Positions 17,421 to 26,434 of a DNA stretch of 64,000 nucleotides are shown in pieces (within the stretch, counting starts at the first letter, position 1; each line of letters begins with the position of its first letter). Both the position numbers and the translations under genes were made by a program. A model generated the notes under the pieces. That model was not told the DNA's origin, ran no database searches, and worked only from the letters and a program-made list of their open reading frames with translations. The DNA is from Planctomycetaceae bacterium (lineage in GTDB: Bacteria > Planctomycetota > Planctomycetia > Pirellulales > Pirellulaceae), in contig PBSM01000024.1 of NCBI GenBank assembly GCA_002726245.1, positions 22,182-86,181 on the forward strand. Reading direction: 5' to 3'.

Positions 17421-19962
17421 AAGCTGAACCTGCTCTCGCGCGCTTTGCTGCTTGCCAGTTCATTCCTGCGACCGCAGCGAACAACAGCCCGCCGCCGAAG
17501 TTGACGACCACGCCGATGGTTGGGCCGCCGAAGTCGGGGGCGAGCAACAACGCGGCGGCGATGAATAGCAGGAGACGCTCCCACCAGGAGAGGGCGGCTT
17601 TGAAGTAGCCGGTTACGCCCGCAGCCAAGGAGAGGACACCAAGACTCGCGGCGAGGACCGCGATCGTCACGCTGCCGATGTCTGGCGGGCCGCCATTCGG
17701 TCCCATCAAGAGTAGTGCCGGACGGTATACAAACATGAACGGCAACGTGAAGCCGACTAATGAGAATCGAAACGCCGCTAGCGCAGTCGGCATGATCTTC
17801 GCTTCCGCAATCGACGCGCTCGCATAAGCTGCCAACGCAACAGGTGGCGTCACCATCGACATCATCCCGAAGTAGAAGATGAACATGTGAGCTGCCAGCG
17901 GATCGACTCCGAGTTCGCCGAGCAGCGCTCCCATGAGTGTCGCCATCAACAGGTAACAGACGACCGATGGCACGCCCATGCCGAGCACGAGCGAACAAAA
18001 CATGATCCCGATCAATGCCAACAATCGATTCGTATCGACCACGCTCTTGATCGCCGCGCCGAAGTCATTCGCCATCGGTGTTGTCTGGACGATGCCGATG
18101 ATGATGCCGACACAGGCACTCGCGGCCACCAGCGAGACGCCGTTCTTGGCGGCTTTCAAAAATGCCTTGACGACTTCCGGACGCCAAATCGGGTGAATCA
18201 GCCCAAAGATCAACAGGCCAAACATGCCCATGACGGTCGAGTCTAATAGCGATTCGAAAGCCAAGCAGAACGAGAGATGGCCATCAGGATGCCGCCACGA
18301 ATCGGCGAGGAAGACGTTAAGCAGGTTGAGTGCATCTGGGAGGTGGCCCGCGAGAAACACGGTGAACTGGTGCAAGACGATGACGACGAAGAACGTGACG
18401 ATGGCGAAAACGCGAGGACGAAAACCGAGATCGAGTTGCTTGCGCAGCGTTGTCATAAACAGGATGAACACGAGCGATCCCGTCACGGCCTTGAACGCCG
18501 TCAGGCCCATGACCAGCAACCCGACGAGAACGAACAACGCACCGAAGAAGACGAGTCCCTCGAACTGCCAAATCGACTTCGTTTCGTCATCTTTTGGTTC
18601 TTCCGCGGTCGCCGTGCCGATGCGCAGGGCATAGAAATGCACGATTAGCAACAGCGATCCGTAGTACAGCAGAGCCGGGATGAGGGCGGACTTAGCGATT
18701 TCGAGGAAAGTAACTTCGGGCTGGCCTGGCGGGCGTCTGACAAACTCCAGCATCATGTAAGCGCCCGCACCCATCACCGGCGGCATCAACGCTCCGCCTG
18801 CTGCCGCTGCGGCGGTGATCCCGCCCGCGATATCCGGCTTGAACCCGGAGTTGCACATCATTGGGATCGTGAAGCTGCCGGTCGTGACTGCGTTCGCGAC
18901 CGCACTGCCGGAAAGCGACCCCATCAAGCCGCTTCCCAAGACCGAGACTTTGGCTGGTCCACCAGGACTCTTTCCAAAGACTCGCTGCGAAAAACCGATG
19001 ATGAACTGAGTCGCCCCCGACATTTCGAGGAATGAGCCGAATACGACAAATAGGAAGACGAACTGAAACATCACACGCGCCGCAGGGCCGAGCACGCCCG
19101 TGCTTTGCAAGAACGTGGCGCTTGTGATCTGGCGAGTGTTTTGGCCGGGGTGCGGCAGCAGCCAGCTAGGTAACTCCGGCACGCGAGCAAGTGTTCCGAC
19201 ACTCGACTCGATCACCGAGACGCCTGGTTTGTCCCCCGCAAGTCCGCTGGGATCGGCCTTGATGAGTGGAACGTTCTTGTTCTCCAAGTCTCGGCGAAAC
19301 TGCACGTCCCAGATCCGCTCGCCTCTCTCGGTGACCGACACGTTGCGGCCGCCGATTATCGTTAGAGCGCGCAACGCCTTTTGAATGTCACCTGTGTTGC
19401 AATCAAACGCCAGCGGCTCCGTTGATTCACCCTCGTAGGTCAGAACGAACGTGCCACCATCCGCCGCGCCGGTGATCGCCAGGTTCTGAACTTCGCTGTG
19501 CGGCTTCGTAAAGTAGCAATAATACGAATGCACAACAAAGAACAACGCCAGGGCAGGCACGATCCAACCGATGCTGCGGCGTGTCGCCTCGAAGACCAGC
19601 AGGAGGCCGATGAACCCAACCCAGACATCAAGCGATGTCTCGCGAGCGGGGCGGTCGCCAAGTGATTTGCCGCCTTGCCAAAACTGCTCAAAGAAGGACC
19701 ACGGCTCGGTCTGGACGAAGATGTAACAGCAACACGCGGCAGCCGCCAGCGCGAGAAGAACATCCATCCAACGCAGCCACTTCACATCCTTGAAGCGATT
19801 GTCGATCGGGTAGGTCAGAAAGCAGAGGACCAACCCGATGCCGATAAAGATCGCCAGCTTCGACTGCGTTTGCAGGAAGCCGTAGTTCACCGCGAGGAGC
19901 GTGTAGAGGCAAAGCAGAACGCCAAACAGCGTTACTGTGGTCTTGATAGTCCGATCGAACAC
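17419..19962 (-). CDS. TRAP transporter fused permease (4TM/12TM, DctQM-type) with inserted domain
   Basis: The 847-residue membrane protein joins the small and large TRAP permease subunits. It drives ion-coupled uptake of the solute handed over by the TAXI binding protein. Conserved DctM signatures are visible (GSGLMGSLSGSAVANAVTTG, GGALMPPVMGAGAYMM, GMGVPSVVCYLLMATL). Fused permeases are usually about 650-700 residues. The excess comes from a ~100-residue insertion at residues ~156-257, described separately, between two membrane segments. The gene lies 9 bases after the TAXI subunit and ends inside the remnant at 17040-17420. Confidence 0.88.
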   Translation of the reverse strand: MFDRTIKTTVTLFGVLLCLYTLLAVNYGFLQTQSKLAIFIGIGLVLCFLTYPIDNRFKDVKWLRWMDVLLALAAAACCCYIFVQTEPWSFFEQFWQGGKSLGDRPARETSLDVWVGFIGLLLVFEATRRSIGWIVPALALFFVVHSYYCYFTKPHSEVQNLAITGAADGGTFVLTYEGESTEPLAFDCNTGDIQKALRALTIIGGRNVSVTERGERIWDVQFRRDLENKNVPLIKADPSGLAGDKPGVSVIESSVGTLARVPELPSWLLPHPGQNTRQITSATFLQSTGVLGPAARVMFQFVFLFVVFGSFLEMSGATQFIIGFSQRVFGKSPGGPAKVSVLGSGLMGSLSGSAVANAVTTGSFTIPMMCNSGFKPDIAGGITAAAAAGGALMPPVMGAGAYMMLEFVRRPPGQPEVTFLEIAKSALIPALLYYGSLLLIVHFYALRIGTATAEEPKDDETKSIWQFEGLVFFGALFVLVGLLVMGLTAFKAVTGSLVFILFMTTLRKQLDLGFRPRVFAIVTFFVVIVLHQFTVFLAGHLPDALNLLNVFLADSWRHPDGHLSFCLAFESLLDSTVMGMFGLLIFGLIHPIWRPEVVKAFLKAAKNGVSLVAASACVGIIIGIVQTTPMANDFGAAIKSVVDTNRLLALIGIMFCSLVLGMGVPSVVCYLLMATLMGALLGELGVDPLAAHMFIFYFGMMSMVTPPVALAAYASASIAEAKIMPTALAAFRFSLVGFTLPFMFVYRPALLLMGPNGGPPDIGSVTIAVLAASLGVLSLAAGVTGYFKAALSWWERLLLFIAAALLLAPDFGGPTIGVVVNFGGGLLFAAVAGMNWQAAKRARAGSA
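19192..19497 (-). other. Inserted repeat-like domain within the TRAP permease
   Basis: Residues ~156-257 read GGTFVLTYEGESTEPLAF, then IQKALRALTIIGGRNVSV, a WDVQF strand, NVPLIKADPSGLAGD and VSVIES. This matches, from memory, the repeat of giant planctomycete surface proteins (xLTxxGQTTxPLxF...VQAALEAL..IGxGNVxV...F.G.LA.TNVPLLTADxSGLTGG). It is in frame and shows no sign of decay. Confidence 0.6.
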
Positions 19963-19971
19963 CGACGACTC

Positions 19972-21075
19972 CTACTCAGACTCGTCGGCCGACGCGTCGC
20001 TGCCATCACCCTGCCAGATACCGATCTCTTTGTAGAAGCGGATTGCGCCGTCGTGAAAAGGTGTGCCGGTAAAGCGAGCGGCGTTGGCTTCGCTGATCGC
20101 ATCACCCGTTCCCGCATGCTGCTTGCCGACTTGCTCACGATTCTCCCAGAGCGTCTTGGTGATCTGGTAAATCAAGTCCTCATCTTCGTCGATCGTCGTA
20201 ATGAGGTGAGTCGTGCCGACATCGATCGCCTGGAAGTCGTCGGTCATGCCAGCGTAGGTCGCTCTGCCTTCCGAGTTCTTTGCAGGAATCATGGCGTCTT
20301 GCAGGAACGGATACTTGTCGGTGTCTTCGATCAAACGCAGCCGCGCCTCTTCGTCATAACTGATGAAACGAATCGACTGTGTCGAACAAGCTTGCGAGAG
20401 AGCCGGAAGCGGAATCGCGCCGCCCATGAACGCCGCGTCGATGTTGCCATCTGCCAGAGCGCCAACCGAATCGCTGTAGATCTGGTTCTCCGGCGTGAAG
20501 TCTTCATAAGTGACACCATGCTCGGCCAGGAGTGGCTTGAGAAATATCTCGAATCCTGCGCCCGCCGGCCCGACGGCAACTCGCTTGCCTTTCAAATCGG
20601 CGATTGTCTGAATGCCGGAGTCTTCCTTCGCGACGAACACGCCGACGTTTTTCGCCAGCGTGAGAACCGTGCGGATCTCGTACTCTTTATCCCAATCGGC
20701 TGCCCCGTTAATCGCATGATAGGTGATCGCGGAGTTCGCCATGGCGAGCCGCACATCGCCGGAGTCCAATTCGCGGATATTCTGTTTCGATCCCTTGGTG
20801 CCCTTGGATTTAATCTCCCAGTCGTTGTCGCCACCGTTTTCGTTCAACACGTTGGCAAGTGCGTCGCCGACTTGCCGGAAGGCACCACCAACGGGAGCTG
20901 TTCCGACCAAGACTTCCTCGGTGGTAGCGCTAACTTCACCACCCCCGCCAGTCGTTGTCGGTCCAGGTCCGGGACCGGTGTTGGATCCGGAATTACACCC
21001 GCCACAGCCAACAATGCCAACGAGCATCACGCCGCTGATCGCGAATCGTAACTGTGTTACTGGGAGTATTCTCAT
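19972..21075 (-). CDS. TRAP transporter TAXI-type solute-binding lipoprotein
   Basis: The 367-residue exported protein begins with a lipoprotein signal (lipobox near VGCGGCNSG) and a Gly/Pro/Thr-rich linker. The binding domain has the TAXI pattern: GTAPVGGAFRQVGDALANVL, AMANSAITYHAINGA, DLKGKRVAVGPAGAGFEIF and the GALADGNIDAAFMGGAIPLP region. It captures a solute outside the inner membrane and delivers it to the fused permease encoded next. ATG 21075 is chosen over the longer frame because AGAGGGA lies upstream and the signal peptide starts there. TAXI proteins often bind glutamate or other carboxylates; the substrate is unknown here. Confidence 0.88.
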   Translation of the reverse strand: MRILPVTQLRFAISGVMLVGIVGCGGCNSGSNTGPGPGPTTTGGGGEVSATTEEVLVGTAPVGGAFRQVGDALANVLNENGGDNDWEIKSKGTKGSKQNIRELDSGDVRLAMANSAITYHAINGAADWDKEYEIRTVLTLAKNVGVFVAKEDSGIQTIADLKGKRVAVGPAGAGFEIFLKPLLAEHGVTYEDFTPENQIYSDSVGALADGNIDAAFMGGAIPLPALSQACSTQSIRFISYDEEARLRLIEDTDKYPFLQDAMIPAKNSEGRATYAGMTDDFQAIDVGTTHLITTIDEDEDLIYQITKTLWENREQVGKQHAGTGDAISEANAARFTGTPFHDGAIRFYKEIGIWQGDGSDASADESE

Positions 21076-21225
21076 CACGGATCCCTCTTTGCTTTGCGAG
21101 GGGTGGTGTCCGCTACGGGACGGTGGGAATCGTTCATTCAGGACACGGCATCGTAACACGTGAATGCGCTTGCGGCTAGGGTCGCGACGCGGCCAAACGT
21201 CGACTAAACTCTTCCACACTCGTCA

Positions 21226-21297
21226 TTAACCGCGAGCCGGAGGCGTGTGTTTCTGTGCGTGCGTGCCAGCGAGCGCACACCTCTGGCTTGCGGTTAA
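21226..21297. repeat. Palindromic element, TTAACCGCAAGCCGG family, imperfect copy
   Basis: The left arm TTAACCGCGAGCCGGAGGCG pairs with the right arm CCTCTGGCTTGCGGTTAA across a G/T-rich centre. It lies in the divergent gap between the TAXI gene and the DUF3311 gene. A nearly perfect copy is at 39949-40018. Confidence 0.75.
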
Positions 21298-21334
21298 ACG
21301 ATTTGAATCACCGCCACACCGATCGCAATCCGAC

Positions 21335-21565
21335 ATGAAGTACTTCGTTTGGAGTTTAGTCGCACTGCTGGTTGTCCTGCATCAGGATTACTGGCAGTGG
21401 GACAACGCGACGCTCGACTTCGGTTTCTTGCCGAGGTCGTTGACGTATCACGCGTGTATCTCGATCGCGGCGGCCGGGGTGTGGGTGATGGCGACGCAGT
21501 TTTGCTGGCCGGAAGGATTGGAAGAGCCGGTTGCGGACGCCGAGGCGGAGGATGCGAAAGCATGA
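21335..21565 (+). CDS. DUF3311-like small membrane protein
   Basis: The 76-residue protein has two hydrophobic helices (FVWSLVALLVVLHQDYW and ACISIAAAGVWVMATQF) and an acidic tail. Proteins of this type (DUF3311) are routinely encoded just before SSS-family symporters and are thought to be accessory subunits. Its stop overlaps the symporter start as ATGA at 21562, so translation is coupled. The longer upstream reading frame runs through the repeat and is not used. Confidence 0.75.
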   Translation: MKYFVWSLVALLVVLHQDYWQWDNATLDFGFLPRSLTYHACISIAAAGVWVMATQFCWPEGLEEPVADAEAEDAKA

Positions 21566-23100
21566 TCCAGCTTGGAGTCGTCTTCGTCTATCTTGCGCTG
21601 CTGGTTGGTCTCGGCTTGTCGGCGAATCGGCTGTTTCGTGGCACAGCGAAGGACTACATGCTGGCCAGCTATTCGATCGGCCCGTTTCTGCTCTTGATGT
21701 CTCTGTTCGGAACTACGATGACAGCGTTCGCGCTGGTTGGCTCGACGGGCAAGGCTTATCAGCTTGGCGTGGGTGTCTATGGCTTGCTCGCGTCGGCCAG
21801 TGGAATCGTACATTCGCTCAGTTTTGTCGTGATCGGTGTGCCGCTGTGGTCGCTTGGTCGGAAGTACGGTTACACGACTCAGATTCAGTTCTTCCGCGAT
21901 CGTCTTGATAACAACTTCATTGGTTATTTGCTCTTTCCGATTCTCGTCTTCCTCGTCATCGGGTATCTGATGGTAGGTGTGCTAGCCGGCGGTGCGGTCG
22001 TCGAAGCTGTGACGGCTGGAGCTTTCGGAGGTGCCGGCGGCGTCCCGTCGCAACTGGCATCGGCTGTGATCTGTGGAGTTGTGTTGACTTACGTCTTCTT
22101 CGGCGGGATGCGAGGAACTGCGTGGGCCAACGCGTTTCAAACGATCGTGTTTATGGTGCTTGGAGTCGTTACATTCTTCGTGATTGCCAAAGCGATCGGT
22201 GGCAGCAGCAGTCTGATCGAGAACATGCGCATCGCCACTCAGCAAGTTCCCGAGATCCAACTGGCTCGTGCGAAAGTTCCACCTTCGGTGTTCTTCTCGT
22301 TCTTGTTGATCCCACTGTCCGTCGGAATGTTCCCGCATATCTTCCAGCACTGGCTAACAGCGCGCAGCGCGAACGCATTCAAACTGCCGATCATCGTGCA
22401 TCCAATCTTCATCCTAATCGTGTGGCTGCCCTGCGTGCTGCTCGGCGTTTGGGCAAGTGGACCGGAGTCAGGTATACCGGCCGGCACACCTGCGAACGAT
22501 GTTCTCGGTGCCCTTGTAAAAGAACATGCCGGCGCGTGGCTGGGCGGTCTGCTGACCGCCGGCATCCTTGCAGCGATCATGTCATCGCTCGACAGTCAGT
22601 TCCTGTGCGTTGGCACGATGTTCACCGAAGACATCCTGCTGCATAACAAGAGAGCCGATGAACCTGTTGATGAAGCGAAGACAGTTAAGGCGGCAGGTGG
22701 GTTCATCATTGCGGTCGTGGCTGCGACATACGTGCTTAGCCTGCTGCTTCCGCGTTCTGTGTTTGACCTTGGCGTCTGGTCGTTCGCAGGATTCACGGGA
22801 CTGTTCCCGCTGGTCTTTGCCGCGATCTATTGGTGTAGGCTCACCGCGGCCGGAGCAATCGCGAGTGTCTTGGCGACGCTTGGCACTTGGTTGGTGCTCT
22901 TTTATCGATCCGACTTTGGTGCCAACCCGCGTTATAGCTTTCCAGAAGCACCGATCAAGATCGGAGAGGCGACGATCATCCCGCCCTTTCATCCAGTCGT
23001 GACGATCTTCGCACTCTCGACGCTCGTACTCGTCGTCGTCTCTTTGGTCACGAGGCCACCAAGCCCAAAGACACTACAACGCTTCTTCTCTGCGGTTTAG
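21562..23100 (+). CDS. Sodium:solute symporter (SSS family)
   Basis: The 512-residue integral membrane protein has about 13 hydrophobic segments. Typical SSS features include AKDYMLASYSIGPFLLLMSLFG near the start, GGMRGTAWANAFQTIVFM in the middle and a late ILAAIMSSLDSQFLCVGTMF helix with the conserved Ser-Ser-Asp-Ser sodium-site region. It imports an organic solute with sodium. The substrate cannot be told from the sequence. It forms an operon with the DUF3311 gene, and the CehA-like hydrolase gene 92 bases downstream may belong to the same unit. Confidence 0.9.
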   Translation: MIQLGVVFVYLALLVGLGLSANRLFRGTAKDYMLASYSIGPFLLLMSLFGTTMTAFALVGSTGKAYQLGVGVYGLLASASGIVHSLSFVVIGVPLWSLGRKYGYTTQIQFFRDRLDNNFIGYLLFPILVFLVIGYLMVGVLAGGAVVEAVTAGAFGGAGGVPSQLASAVICGVVLTYVFFGGMRGTAWANAFQTIVFMVLGVVTFFVIAKAIGGSSSLIENMRIATQQVPEIQLARAKVPPSVFFSFLLIPLSVGMFPHIFQHWLTARSANAFKLPIIVHPIFILIVWLPCVLLGVWASGPESGIPAGTPANDVLGALVKEHAGAWLGGLLTAGILAAIMSSLDSQFLCVGTMFTEDILLHNKRADEPVDEAKTVKAAGGFIIAVVAATYVLSLLLPRSVFDLGVWSFAGFTGLFPLVFAAIYWCRLTAAGAIASVLATLGTWLVLFYRSDFGANPRYSFPEAPIKIGEATIIPPFHPVVTIFALSTLVLVVVSLVTRPPSPKTLQRFFSAV

Positions 23101-23192
23101 AATCTTCCTCCTTGAGACCCTAGTCCGTAGTCGCTGCTTTCGTCAGCGGGTGAGGTGACGATAATGAAGTTCGCCAGAAACAAGGAGCCGAT

Positions 23193-25277
23193 ATGAACCG
23201 CTTGCCTCACATCGCTTGCTTGACTCTCGTGTTGGTTTCGCTGACCGTCGCCGCACGTTCCGAGCATGCAATGCTCACCGACCACATGCACCATCTTCGA
23301 GCCGAAGGGCCTCGCGAATGGAGCGACTTTCCCGAGACGCCAGAAGCGAGCCAGTTGCAGTTGGAATTCGATGCGAAGCCAAACGCTACAGCCGCCACGC
23401 TCCGGCTCCGTCAACAAGATATCAAGCAGCAATGGCAAGTTTTGCTCAACGAGAAGGAACTCGGTCGGCTACACGTCGATGAAAACGACATGGTCGTGTA
23501 CTTCGATGTGCCGCCGGGGACGCTGGTTGAGGGGAAGAACCTGCTTCTCGTGAAGCAGCGCGGAACGAAACTCGACGACGTACGAGTTGGTGAGATCTCG
23601 CTGGAACCACGCGCGCCCAACGAGGTTCTTTCGGAGAGAACCATCAAAGTCGATGTCCGCGATCTCGACGGCGGACAATCCACGCCATGTCGCATCACCG
23701 TCGTCGGTGAAACCGGGGCATTGCAAAGCGTCCATGCCATGGATGGCGTTCACGTTGCTGTACGGCCTGGGATCATTTACACATCGACGGGACAAGCGAA
23801 GATCGGGCTACCAAGCGGTCGCTACACGATCTACACCGGCAGAGGCTTCGAATACTCCGTGCACAAGACGGAAATCGACCTGACCGAATCGGAGGGTGCA
23901 AGCCTTCTGTTCGGCATTCGTCGCGAAGTTCCCACCAACGGCTACGTTGCTTGCGACACACATGTTCATACGCGAACGCATTCCGGCCACGGAGACGCGA
24001 CAGTTCAAGAGCGGATGATCACGCTTGCCGGTGAGGGGATCGAGTTGCCGATTGCGACCGATCACAACGTTCACATCGACCACGAGCCGTTTGCACGCGA
24101 GTTGAACGTGCGTCAGTACTTCACGCCGGTTATCGGCAACGAAGTGACAACGCGCACGGGCCACTTCAACATCTTTCCCGTTGTCGCCGGTTCGAATATG
24201 CCTGACTACAAGTCCGAGGTTTGGCAGACCACACTCGACAACATTTTTGCGACGCCCGGAGCCAAAGTCGCGATCTTGAATCACGCTCGCGATGTACATG
24301 GCGGCACAACGCCGTTCGGCCCGAAGCACTTCAATGATGCGGTCGGCGAGAACCTGGACGATTGGCATATGGGCTTCAACGCCATGGAAGTCATTAATTC
24401 AGGAGCGACGCAAACCGACGTCATGCAGTTGTTCCGAGATTGGATGGCACTGCTCAACCGAGGCCATACGGTCACACCGGTTGGCAGCAGCGATTCGCAC
24501 GATGTCGCGCGGCACTTCGTCGGGCAAGGGCGGATTTACATTCGTTGCGACGATCGCGATCCCGGCAATATCGACGTCGAGCAGGCCGTCAACAACTTCC
24601 TGCAAGGCCGAGTGATGGTCAGCTATGGGCTGCTGGCTGAAATGAAAGTTAACCAACGCTACGGACCCGGCGAATTGGCTCGCGTCGTTGGCGACGAAGT
24701 GGCAGTCGATTTACGCGTACTCGGTCCACATTGGACGAAGGCTGACAAGATCATGCTCTTCGCCAACGGGCAATTGGTGCGCGAGGAAGCAATCGCCAAC
24801 GTCATCGGCGATCGGCTGCCGACCGGTGTCTTGTGGGCGGATCGCTGGACGATTCCAAGACCTCAACACGATGTCCATTTAGTTGCGATCGCAACGGGCC
24901 CCGGAATCAAAGAGCTGTACTGGCGAACCGCTAAGCCCTATCAACCCGATACGCCGGACCCGACCACCAGGACGGTTGGCTGCAGCGGCGCAATCTGGCT
25001 GGACGTTGACGGAGACGGCAAGCGAACTTCAGCTCACGACTATGCGAGGCGCGTTCTCGAAGACGCACCGACCGACACGGCGAAGATGCTGCACGTTCTG
25101 AAGAGTTACGATTCGGCTGTCGCAAGGCAGGTGGCACACGGACTGAGCATCTCCGGCGCCCCGGTTTCCACGATTCAAGACACGATGCTCAACGAAGCCG
25201 CTCCCGCGACGAGACAGGGCTTCACGCAATACATGAACGCCTGGCGACGAAATGCGATAGCGCGTGCTGGCGAGTAG
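23193..25277 (+). CDS. CehA/McbA-type PHP-domain metallohydrolase
   Basis: The 694-residue secreted protein has a signal peptide (ACLTLVLVSLTVAARS), an N-terminal beta-sandwich region, a PHP-type metal-binding domain (ACDTHVHTRTHSGHGD, then ATDHNVHIDHE, GNEVTTRTGHF, LNHARDVHGG and GSSDSHD) and a C-terminal region. The metal ligands are intact. CehA/McbA relatives hydrolyse carbamates or phosphoesters, but most planctomycete members are uncharacterised. ATG 23193 has AAGGAG upstream. It follows the symporter gene, which may import the product. Confidence 0.8.
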   Translation: MNRLPHIACLTLVLVSLTVAARSEHAMLTDHMHHLRAEGPREWSDFPETPEASQLQLEFDAKPNATAATLRLRQQDIKQQWQVLLNEKELGRLHVDENDMVVYFDVPPGTLVEGKNLLLVKQRGTKLDDVRVGEISLEPRAPNEVLSERTIKVDVRDLDGGQSTPCRITVVGETGALQSVHAMDGVHVAVRPGIIYTSTGQAKIGLPSGRYTIYTGRGFEYSVHKTEIDLTESEGASLLFGIRREVPTNGYVACDTHVHTRTHSGHGDATVQERMITLAGEGIELPIATDHNVHIDHEPFARELNVRQYFTPVIGNEVTTRTGHFNIFPVVAGSNMPDYKSEVWQTTLDNIFATPGAKVAILNHARDVHGGTTPFGPKHFNDAVGENLDDWHMGFNAMEVINSGATQTDVMQLFRDWMALLNRGHTVTPVGSSDSHDVARHFVGQGRIYIRCDDRDPGNIDVEQAVNNFLQGRVMVSYGLLAEMKVNQRYGPGELARVVGDEVAVDLRVLGPHWTKADKIMLFANGQLVREEAIANVIGDRLPTGVLWADRWTIPRPQHDVHLVAIATGPGIKELYWRTAKPYQPDTPDPTTRTVGCSGAIWLDVDGDGKRTSAHDYARRVLEDAPTDTAKMLHVLKSYDSAVARQVAHGLSISGAPVSTIQDTMLNEAAPATRQGFTQYMNAWRRNAIARAGE

Positions 25278-25496
25278 GCAGGCCAAAACGCGGCACCGGA
25301 AGAGTTTTCCATCAGTATTGTAAACCTGTTCACTAAGTGTCCGTCGGCATGCAATGCCAGTGAACCGTCGTAAGTGCTTGGATATCAGTCCGTTGCGGAC
25401 GATGTTCTGCGGCGGACGTACTTTGGCCCGACGTGTGCAATACCATTGCGTCGCCCCTCACCTCTCTCAAGTCTCATCTTCACAAAGGAGTGTGTC

Positions 25497-25883
25497 ATGC
25501 TCGTCTTAACACGCAAAAACCAAGAAACGATCCGTATCGGTGACAACATCACGATCTCGATTCTGAAGGTTAAAGGCAACTCGGTCCGCGTCGGAATCGA
25601 TGCCCCACGGGACATCCGAGTCATCCGCGGCGAACTTCCGACGTTCGAGTCGATGGAAGAGTTCGACGTTCAGATCGAGGAGCCAACTCCGGTCGAAGCG
25701 AGCAGCGACTCAAGCGACGAGGAGACCGCGGTTTCGGAGCTTGAATGGGTGGTGATGAAGAAACTCGCCGGCCGCAAGAAGAACGCGTGCCTTCCGGTGC
25801 GACGGTGCTTGCAGACGGCCTTGCGGAGAGAATCGGGAAGCCAAGCTACCGAAGCGACGATCCTGAAGGCCGCTTGTTCGTGA
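25497..25883 (+). CDS. csrA: Carbon storage regulator CsrA with long C-terminal extension
   Basis: CsrA binds GGA motifs in mRNA leaders and alters translation. Residues 1-65 are a normal CsrA: MLVLTRKNQETIRIGDNITI, VRVGIDAPRDIRVIRGEL. The protein then continues to 128 residues where the family usually ends near 60-80; the extension is first acidic (SSDSSDEE), then basic and cysteine-containing. AAAGGAG lies seven bases upstream of the ATG. The TGA stop is embedded in a TGAGTACTCAGTACT repeat unit, so the tail may result from loss of the original stop. A second csrA is at 30415. Confidence 0.9.
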   Translation: MLVLTRKNQETIRIGDNITISILKVKGNSVRVGIDAPRDIRVIRGELPTFESMEEFDVQIEEPTPVEASSDSSDEETAVSELEWVVMKKLAGRKKNACLPVRRCLQTALRRESGSQATEATILKAACS

Positions 25884-25897
25884 GTACTCAGTACTCT
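25881..25897. repeat. Short GTACTCAGTACT repeat unit
   Basis: TGAGTACTCAGTACTCT contains the csrA stop codon. It belongs to the GTACTGAGTACC family seen at 42084-42345, 42943-42960 and 48086-48110. Confidence 0.55.
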
Positions 25898-26434
25898 CGA
25901 TCGATCTGAACAATGCGCAGGTCTGGCGAGAGTACGTAAGTAGAAGTTCTACCATAGGCGATGAGATTCAGGCTACGGAACAAAGGGCCAGCACCAATGA
26001 TGACAATGTCATTCATGATATGGCGTCGGGTCAAAGTATTGGAGCGGCGTGTAAGTCGATTGGCAACAGGGGTGTACGCTCGATGGTGAAATACGTGGAA
26101 GTCGCAGGCACCATCGGCGGTTTGGGGCAGGCATGCAACCGGCTGGGACGATCACTACGCCGTCAACTCGTCCACAGCGTGCAGCCTGTGCGTCTTGTGC
26201 CGGATGTTCCGTGTGGTAATCGACCAAGTTCGGCCGAAATCCCGGCAGCATGAGATGCGGGAAGTGCCGCAATTTGCAGTGTTTGAGCGTCGGCTGGGTT
26301 TTTTGACCGGACGGGGTTCGACGTTTCGCGGACGCATGTCGGCCAGATAGTGGTGCGCTCCAGTGATGCAACGCAAATGGGTGCAAACGACAACATCGCG
26401 AGACTGACACCAGCCGAATGCACGGCATTTCCGC
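25884..26434. other. Gap of ~550 bases without a recognisable gene
   Basis: Apart from the short repeat at its left edge I see no gene, RNA or clear terminator. Short frames on both strands (for example minus strand 26009-26428) have arginine-, proline- and cysteine-rich compositions typical of noncoding frames and no motif I know. It could hold a decayed gene. Confidence 0.5.

Noticed and set aside
18224..18648. Antisense frames within the TRAP permease
   Set aside because: Low-complexity charged products opposite membrane helices; typical shadow frames.
19675..21051. 458-residue plus-strand frame opposite the TRAP and TAXI genes
   Set aside because: It spans two genes on the other strand and has no motif; the opposite-strand proteins are clearly real.
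26009..26428. Open frames on both strands in the gap after csrA
   Set aside because: Composition is rich in Arg, Pro and Cys as in noncoding frames, there is no good ribosome site, and no motif was recognised.
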